In this document: positions 60,047-64,000 of the stretch, piece after piece | Numbering within the stretch: the first letter of the stretch is position 1 | Layout of the letters: the number at the start of each line of letters is the position of its first letter | NCBI GenBank assembly: GCA_036269135.1 | Contig: DATASQ010000059.1 | Span: forward strand, 16,786-80,785 | Length of the DNA: 64,000 nucleotides | Direction: 5' to 3' | Source: Palsa-343 sp036269135 | GTDB taxonomy: Bacteria; Acidobacteriota; Terriglobia; Terriglobales; Acidobacteriaceae | Program-made: the position numbers and the translations under genes | The notes under the pieces: model-generated | Database searches by the model: none | Told to the model about the DNA's origin: nothing | What the model saw: the letters and a program-made list of their open reading frames with translations, nothing else

Positions 60047-60994
60047 ATGATCGAATCCGACGCCCAGCTCGACCCGTCTCGTACCCGCAAAGCCAATCCC
60101 GGCCCCTTCGCCGCCGGCCTCGAGCCACGCCTGGCTTTTGCAGGCTCCCCACCAAAGCTCTCGCCCACCGCGCAGGTTCCCACCTTCGCCAGCCTCCACA
60201 TCACCACCAAATCCCGCCTGACCAGCCTGCTCTCCCTCGCCACGCATGCCGTCCTCTGCGCCCTCATCGCGCTCTTCGCGCTCAGCCAGTGGCACATGCG
60301 CCAAATTCAGAAGAAGCTCATCGCCACCACCGTCGACGTCGCCCCCTTCATCCCCTCTTCGCCGCTCAAAGATGTCATGGGCGGCGGCGGAGGCGGCGGC
60401 AATCACGAGATCCTCGAAGCTTCCAAAGGCAAGCTCCCCAAATTCGCCAAAACGCAGATCACCCCGCCGCAGATCCTGCGTCTCGATAACCCGAAACTCC
60501 CCGTTGAACCCACCGTCGTCATGCCGCCCCTCAAGCTGCCCGACGCGACCAACCTGCCCGACCTCGGCATCCCGCAGTCGCAGCAGGTCACGCTCTCCCA
60601 GGGCGGCGGCTCCGGTTCAGGATTCGGCTCCGGCGAAGGCGGCGGCATCGGCTCCGGCCGCGGCAACGGCATCGGACCCGGTACCGGCGGCGGCTATGGC
60701 GGCGGCGTCTACCACGTTGGCGGAGGCGTTTCGAACCCCGTCCTCATCTATGCCCCCGACCCTGAATTCTCCGACGAAGCCCGCCGCGCCAAGTACCAGG
60801 GGGTCTGCGTCGTCGGCCTCATCGTCGACGTCAACGGCAATGCCCAGCGCGTTCACATCGTCCGCCCCCTCGGCATGGGCCTCGACGAAAAGGCCATGGA
60901 AGCCGTCCGCCAGTACAAATTCAAGCCCGCCGTCTACAAAGGCAAAGCCGTCGCCGTCGAAGTCAACATCGAAGTCAATTTCCGGATCTACTGA
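60047..60994 (+). CDS. TonB-like energy transducer with glycine-rich linker
   Basis: 315 residues. A cytoplasmic N terminus (~55) precedes one TM at ~57-80 (LLSLATHAVLCALIALFALS), a periplasmic linker and a TonB C-terminal domain at ~233-315 (DPEFSDEARRAKYQGVCVVGLIVDVNGNAQ, in pieces, with MEAVRQYKFKPAVYKGKAV). The linker has a Pro-rich portion (~138-175) and a Gly/Ser-rich portion (~186-228). The protein is a candidate energiser of the TonB-dependent receptors in the window, but no ExbB/ExbD genes are nearby. Confidence 0.9.
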   Translation: MIESDAQLDPSRTRKANPGPFAAGLEPRLAFAGSPPKLSPTAQVPTFASLHITTKSRLTSLLSLATHAVLCALIALFALSQWHMRQIQKKLIATTVDVAPFIPSSPLKDVMGGGGGGGNHEILEASKGKLPKFAKTQITPPQILRLDNPKLPVEPTVVMPPLKLPDATNLPDLGIPQSQQVTLSQGGGSGSGFGSGEGGGIGSGRGNGIGPGTGGGYGGGVYHVGGGVSNPVLIYAPDPEFSDEARRAKYQGVCVVGLIVDVNGNAQRVHIVRPLGMGLDEKAMEAVRQYKFKPAVYKGKAVAVEVNIEVNFRIY

Positions 60995-61109
60995 GCAGCC
61001 CCCTCGGATCACCCTACCCCTCCCGACTCCCTGTTCCCCGCTCCGTCAACCCTGCTACACTCCCGCCATCCCCCCGCCCTCTGCAAATCCTCCGTCCGAA
61101 AGAGGCCCT

Positions 61110-61673
61110 ATGCATCGCCGCCGCTTCGTTCAGTCCGCCGCCTCTCTCCTTCCTCTCACGCTGATCGACCGCGCCCTCGCCGCCACACCCGCTGCTGCCC
61201 CCATCCTCGTCGGCGCACCTGAGCCGCACTTCATCCCCGCCGGACAGGACCGTCTCGGCGAGCATCACTCCCTCGGCTTCAGCACCATCGCCTTCAAAGT
61301 CCTGCCCCGCGAAACCAACGGCGGCCTCTTCCTCATCGAGCACACCCACCTCCGCAAAGGCGGCGGCCCGCCCCTGCATCTGCACTACGCCCAGGAGGAG
61401 TACTTCTACGTCATGGACGGCGCCTTCCTCTTCCAGATCGGCGACCAGCGCCTCACCCTTCACCCCGGCGACTCCATCCTCGGCCCGCGCCAGCTCCCGC
61501 ACACCTTCACCGTCACCAGCGACACCCCCGGCCACATGCTCATCGCCTTTACCCCCGCCGGCCAGATGGAAGACTTCTTCCGCGCCGCCGAAAAACCCGG
61601 CGTCCGACTCAGCGATCCCGCCCTCTTCGCCAGCCACGGTATGAAAATTCTCGGCCCACCCCTCTCTCGATGA
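61110..61673 (+). CDS. Tat-exported cupin-domain protein
   Basis: 187 residues from ATG 61110, with AAAGAGG just upstream. Twin-arginine signal HRRRFVQSAASLLPLTL. The cupin core has motif 1 GGGPPLHLHYAQEEYFYVMDGAF (in pieces), with two His and a Glu as metal ligands, and motif 2 LHPGDSILGPRQLPHTF. No homologue with a known role is recognised; dioxygenase, isomerase or binding roles are possible. Confidence 0.88.
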   Translation: MHRRRFVQSAASLLPLTLIDRALAATPAAAPILVGAPEPHFIPAGQDRLGEHHSLGFSTIAFKVLPRETNGGLFLIEHTHLRKGGGPPLHLHYAQEEYFYVMDGAFLFQIGDQRLTLHPGDSILGPRQLPHTFTVTSDTPGHMLIAFTPAGQMEDFFRAAEKPGVRLSDPALFASHGMKILGPPLSR

Positions 61674-61680
61674 GCCATTC

Positions 61681-61757
61681 CCCGTAACCCGTAACCTGTA
61701 ACCTGTAACCTGCAACCTGGCTCCTGGCTCCCAGCTCCCGTACCCTGTACCCTGTAC
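61681..61757 (+). repeat. Heptamer tandem array (11 units) ending 2 nt before the yceD start
   Basis: Consecutive in-register units: CCCGTAA x2, CCTGTAA x2, CCTGCAA, CCTGGCT x2, CCCAGCT, CCCGTAC, CCTGTAC x2. The array fills almost the whole gap between the cupin stop (61673) and the yceD ATG (61760), so no normal ribosome site remains. Confidence 0.9.
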
Positions 61758-61759
61758 TC

Positions 61760-62341
61760 ATGCTCATCACCCTGCTCGACCTCGAACGCGAGCCGGTCTC
61801 CATCGACGTCACCCTGCCGCCCGGCGCCATCGACTACGGCGATGAGGCCCTCCAAACCAGCCCCCTCGCCGTCCACGGCCAGGCGGAGCTACTCCGCGAG
61901 CACCGCGGCCCCAAAGACGTCGTCCCCGACATCCGTGCCCGCGCCCACTGGTCCGGCGACTTCGAAGTTCCCTGCGCCCGCTGCCTTGAGCCCGTCCGCC
62001 ACTCCCTCAGCGGCGACTTCGATCTGCTCTTCCGCCCCCTCGGCGTCGATGCCGGCCCCGCCGACCGCTCCCTGGCCGCTCCCGATACCGAAATCGGTTA
62101 TTATCAGGAAGGCGGTCTGGTGCTCGAAGACGTTCTGCGGGAGCAGGTGCTCTTGTCCCTTCCCACGCGAACGCTTTGCGGCCCCGACTGCAAAGGACTC
62201 TGCCCGCACTGCGGCCACAATCTGAACACCGATCCCTGCCACTGTGAGGACCAGTCCTCCGATCCGCGGTGGTCGGCCCTTTCAGACCTGCGCAGCCGGC
62301 TCAGCCCTGAAGCGGATAAGGCCAACAAAGCCCCCCGCTAG
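61760..62341 (+). CDS. yceD: YceD/DUF177 family protein
   Basis: 193 residues. It has the DUF177 pattern: an N-terminal beta region, VPCARCLEPVRHSLSGDFDLLF with the CxxC pair, IGYYQEGGLVLEDVLREQVLLSLP, and a C-terminal CGPDCKGLCPHCGHNLN zinc-like cluster. In E. coli and other bacteria yceD lies directly before rpmF and plsX and supports 23S rRNA accumulation; the same order is seen here. Confidence 0.93.
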   Translation: MLITLLDLEREPVSIDVTLPPGAIDYGDEALQTSPLAVHGQAELLREHRGPKDVVPDIRARAHWSGDFEVPCARCLEPVRHSLSGDFDLLFRPLGVDAGPADRSLAAPDTEIGYYQEGGLVLEDVLREQVLLSLPTRTLCGPDCKGLCPHCGHNLNTDPCHCEDQSSDPRWSALSDLRSRLSPEADKANKAPR

Positions 62342-62399
62342 AGTTTCCCGCGAGCCAGCGTGCCTCCGGCCGCCCCTCCGGGACCGAAAGGAATCTGCA

Positions 62400-62582
62400 A
62401 TGCCGAACCCAAAGCGCCGCCACTCCAAACGGCGCACCGCTCTTCGCCGCGCCCACGACGCCATTACCGGCCCTGCTCTCTCCGAGTGCCCCAATTGCCA
62501 CGAGCGCAAGCAGCCTCACCACGCCTGCCCCAGGTGTGGCTTCTATAAGGATCGCGAAGTTCTCGAAACCAAAGAGGCCTAG
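62400..62582 (+). CDS. rpmF: 50S ribosomal protein L32
   Basis: 60 residues from ATG 62400 with AAAGGA upstream. MPNPKRRHSKRRTALRRAHDA and the Cys4 zinc ribbon (CPNCHERKQPHHACPRCGFY) identify L32. It lies 58 nt after yceD and 305 nt before plsX, in the conserved yceD-rpmF-plsX order. Confidence 0.97.
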   Translation: MPNPKRRHSKRRTALRRAHDAITGPALSECPNCHERKQPHHACPRCGFYKDREVLETKEA

Positions 62583-62678
62583 CCCAGCGTGCTCAACGCA
62601 ACCGTCCGTCGCCGGACTCGAGGAGGCCCCCCACAACCGCCTCCCACTGCCGACGCGCGCGGCCGTTTTGCGTCAGCG

Positions 62679-62726
62679 CCCAACTCCAGGCCCAACTCCG
62701 GCCCCAACTCCAGGCCCAACTCCGGG
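62679..62726 (+). repeat. 24-nt tandem duplication built from 12-mers
   Basis: CCCAACTCCAGG and CCCAACTCCGG(C/G) alternate; the 24-nt pair occurs twice in register with one mismatch at the last base. Confidence 0.85.
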
Positions 62727-62729
62727 TGC

Positions 62730-62771
62730 CCCATCCTTGTCGCCTCGTGCCGTTCGAGGCGACAGGGTGGG
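62730..62771. repeat. Strong extragenic hairpin (REP-like)
   Basis: CCCATCCTTGTCGCCTCG pairs with CGAGGCGACAGGGTGGG around a 7-nt loop TGCCGTT, with one bulge and one G-T type mismatch. The core TGTCGCCTCG/CGAGGCGACA is perfect. The outer CCCATCCTT...AGGGTGGG resembles, as far as I recall, dispersed extragenic repeats of Acidobacteriaceae; copy number elsewhere was not checked. Confidence 0.65.
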
Positions 62772-62887
62772 AAGCCCCGAATCTCCAACCGGCCCGTCTC
62801 CGCGCATGACTTTGCCCGTGCCTTGCAAGGTTCCCAACAACGCCATCCCTGCACCTCCGAGAACCCGATTCCCGTCTCTTAATCCAG

Positions 62888-63931
62888 ATGCTCACTGACA
62901 TCGCTCTCGACGCCATGGGCTCCGACAAAGCCCCCGAGCCTGAAATCCGAGGCGCGATTCTTGCCTGCCGCACGCTGCGCGTCCGCGTCCACCTCATCGG
63001 CCCCGAGCCCATCCTCCGCCGCCAGCTCTCGTTCGCCCTCGACGGCGAACGTCTCCCCATCGAAATCGTCCACACCGACGAGTTCATCTCCATGGACGAG
63101 AAGGCCGCCCACGCCGTCCGCACCAAGCGCAACAGCTCCATGCGCCTCGGCCTCAAAATGGTTAAGGACAAGCGCGCCGCCGGCTTCTTCACCGCCGGCA
63201 ATACCGGCGCCGGCATGGCCACCGCCAAAATGGTCCTCGGCGCGCTCCCCGGCGTCGATCGCCCCGCCCTCGCCATCGTCATGCCCACCCTCGCCGGCTC
63301 GCCCTCCGTCGTCCTCGACGTCGGCGCCAACGTGGACTGCAAGCCGCAAAACCTCGAGCAGTTTGCCGTCATGGGCGAGCTCTACGCGCGTTCCGTCCTC
63401 CGCATCCCGCGCCCCCGCGTCGGCATCCTCTCCGTCGGCGAAGAAGAGAGCAAGGGCAACGAGCTCACCCGCGAGTCCACCGCCCTCGTCAAAAAGCTCC
63501 CCGTCAATTTCATCGGCAACGTCGAAGGCCGCGACATCTACTCCGGCAACTGCGACGTCATTGTGTGCGATGGATTCGTCGGCAATGTCGCCCTCAAAAC
63601 CTCCGAAGGCATGAGCCGCCTGGTGAGAGAGATGTTAAAAGCTTCCCTGACCCAGACCGTGACCGCGCAGGTAGGAGCGCTGCTCTCCCGCAAAGCCTTC
63701 AACGCCTTCCGCCGCCGTCTCGACCCCTCGGAATACGGGGGAGCGCCGCTGCTGGGCGTGCGCGGCGTCTGCATCATCGGCCATGGATCGTCCAACGAGC
63801 GCGCCATCATGAACGGCATCAGAGTAGCGGCCGAATTCGCGCAAGCCGGCATCAACGATCGCATTGAAAGAGAATTCGCCTCCCGCCCCGCCAGCCCCCC
63901 CGACCCCGACCTCCAGCTGCCAGTCCAGTAA
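62888..63931 (+). CDS. plsX: Phosphate acyltransferase PlsX
   Basis: 347 residues. MLTDIALDAMGSDKAPEPEI, GNTGAGMATAKMVLG, GNVEGRDIYSGNCDVIVCDGFVGNVALKTSEG (in pieces) and GVCIIGHGSSNERAI are PlsX signatures. It converts acyl-ACP to acyl-phosphate for phospholipid synthesis. The ATG has no clear Shine-Dalgarno; the frame opens exactly at the usual PlsX N terminus. Confidence 0.97.
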   Translation: MLTDIALDAMGSDKAPEPEIRGAILACRTLRVRVHLIGPEPILRRQLSFALDGERLPIEIVHTDEFISMDEKAAHAVRTKRNSSMRLGLKMVKDKRAAGFFTAGNTGAGMATAKMVLGALPGVDRPALAIVMPTLAGSPSVVLDVGANVDCKPQNLEQFAVMGELYARSVLRIPRPRVGILSVGEEESKGNELTRESTALVKKLPVNFIGNVEGRDIYSGNCDVIVCDGFVGNVALKTSEGMSRLVREMLKASLTQTVTAQVGALLSRKAFNAFRRRLDPSEYGGAPLLGVRGVCIIGHGSSNERAIMNGIRVAAEFAQAGINDRIEREFASRPASPPDPDLQLPVQ

Positions 63932-63939
63932 CGAAGGTT

Positions 63940-64000
63940 GTCATCCCGAAATATTAGTTCGGTCATCCCGGAATACTAAGTTCGGTCACCCCGAAATATT
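63940..64000 (+). repeat. 22-23 nt tandem repeat at the window edge
   Basis: Three units: GTCATCCCGAAATATTAGTTCG, GTCATCCCGGAATACTAAGTTCG, then GTCACCCCGAAATATT cut by the edge. Units are direct, without spacers. The array may continue beyond the window. Confidence 0.8.

Larger units (their letters stand above)
62583..62887. other. Repeat-containing gap between rpmF and plsX
   Basis: 305 bp, unusually long for this operon junction. It contains a duplicated 24-mer (62679-62726) and a strong hairpin (62730-62771). No frame across it is protein-like. plsX itself has no strong ribosome site. Confidence 0.6.

Noticed and set aside
63940..64000. CRISPR array at the right edge
   Set aside because: Units follow one another without spacers and no cas gene is present.

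Overview
The window looks like a chromosomal segment of an Acidobacteriota bacterium, probably class Terriglobia (Acidobacteriaceae). This is inferred from gene content, not from a 16S sequence. The pointers are two ~1,150-residue TonB-dependent receptors with an N-terminal carboxypeptidase-regulatory (Oar-like) domain, an ADOP-type orphan MacB permease paired with a PadR regulator, an acidobacterial-type VWFA protein, a Ser/Thr kinase with a TPR tail, several Tat-exported glycosidases and high GC. No rRNA gene, intact tRNA, transposase, phage gene or CRISPR array was found.

Positions 1-17,000: carbohydrate sensing and attack. A truncated Tat-exported (alpha/alpha)6 glycosidase is followed by a three-gene sensory operon: a sugar-binding-type lipoprotein, a histidine kinase with a lectin-like periplasmic region, and a NarL-type response regulator. 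Next come a TIM-barrel protein fused to a formylglycine-enzyme-like domain without its catalytic cysteines, a second hairpin-type glycosidase, an alpha-glucuronidase-like protein and a TonB receptor. A 5' half of a tRNA-Met gene lies in the gap at 10,886-10,924.

Positions 17,400-43,400: sugar and sugar-acid catabolism. An AraC regulator diverges from an operon for an SDR, a galactonate-dehydratase-family enzyme, a metallo-beta-lactamase-fold hydrolase and an MFS sugar porter. A long minus-strand cluster (35,743 down to about 23,100) encodes a LamG protein, a RhaT-type symporter, an aldo/keto reductase, an amidohydrolase-type lactonase, a beta-helix (GH141-like) enzyme, a rhamnose/fucose mutarotase, a GH29 alpha-L-fucosidase, a sialidase-like protein and a secreted ADP-ribosylglycohydrolase-fold protein. 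A second TonB receptor, a FadR-type GntR regulator and a zinc alcohol dehydrogenase follow. The natural reading is a SusD-less fucose/rhamnose-glycan utilisation locus: glycan uptake by TonB receptors, release of the deoxysugar by GH29/GH141, import by RhaT, mutarotation, oxidation to a lactone, hydrolysis to the aldonate and dehydration. The final cleavage enzyme is not in the window.

Positions 43,400-64,000: general and housekeeping genes. These are an ADOP permease/PadR pair, rpsU, a zinc-ribbon protein, a CheY-like regulator, mtaB, a PAS-GGDEF-EAL protein, a translationally coupled lipid kinase/VWFA pair, an amidohydrolase, a DinB-like protein, a kinase-TPR protein, a TonB-like energy transducer with a glycine-rich linker, a Tat cupin, and yceD-rpmF-plsX. 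This part carries unusual short tandem repeats: heptamer arrays at 46,158 and 61,681 (the latter running to 2 nt before the yceD start), 24-nt duplications at 49,815 and 62,679, a strong hairpin at 62,730 and a 22-23 nt repeat at the right edge.
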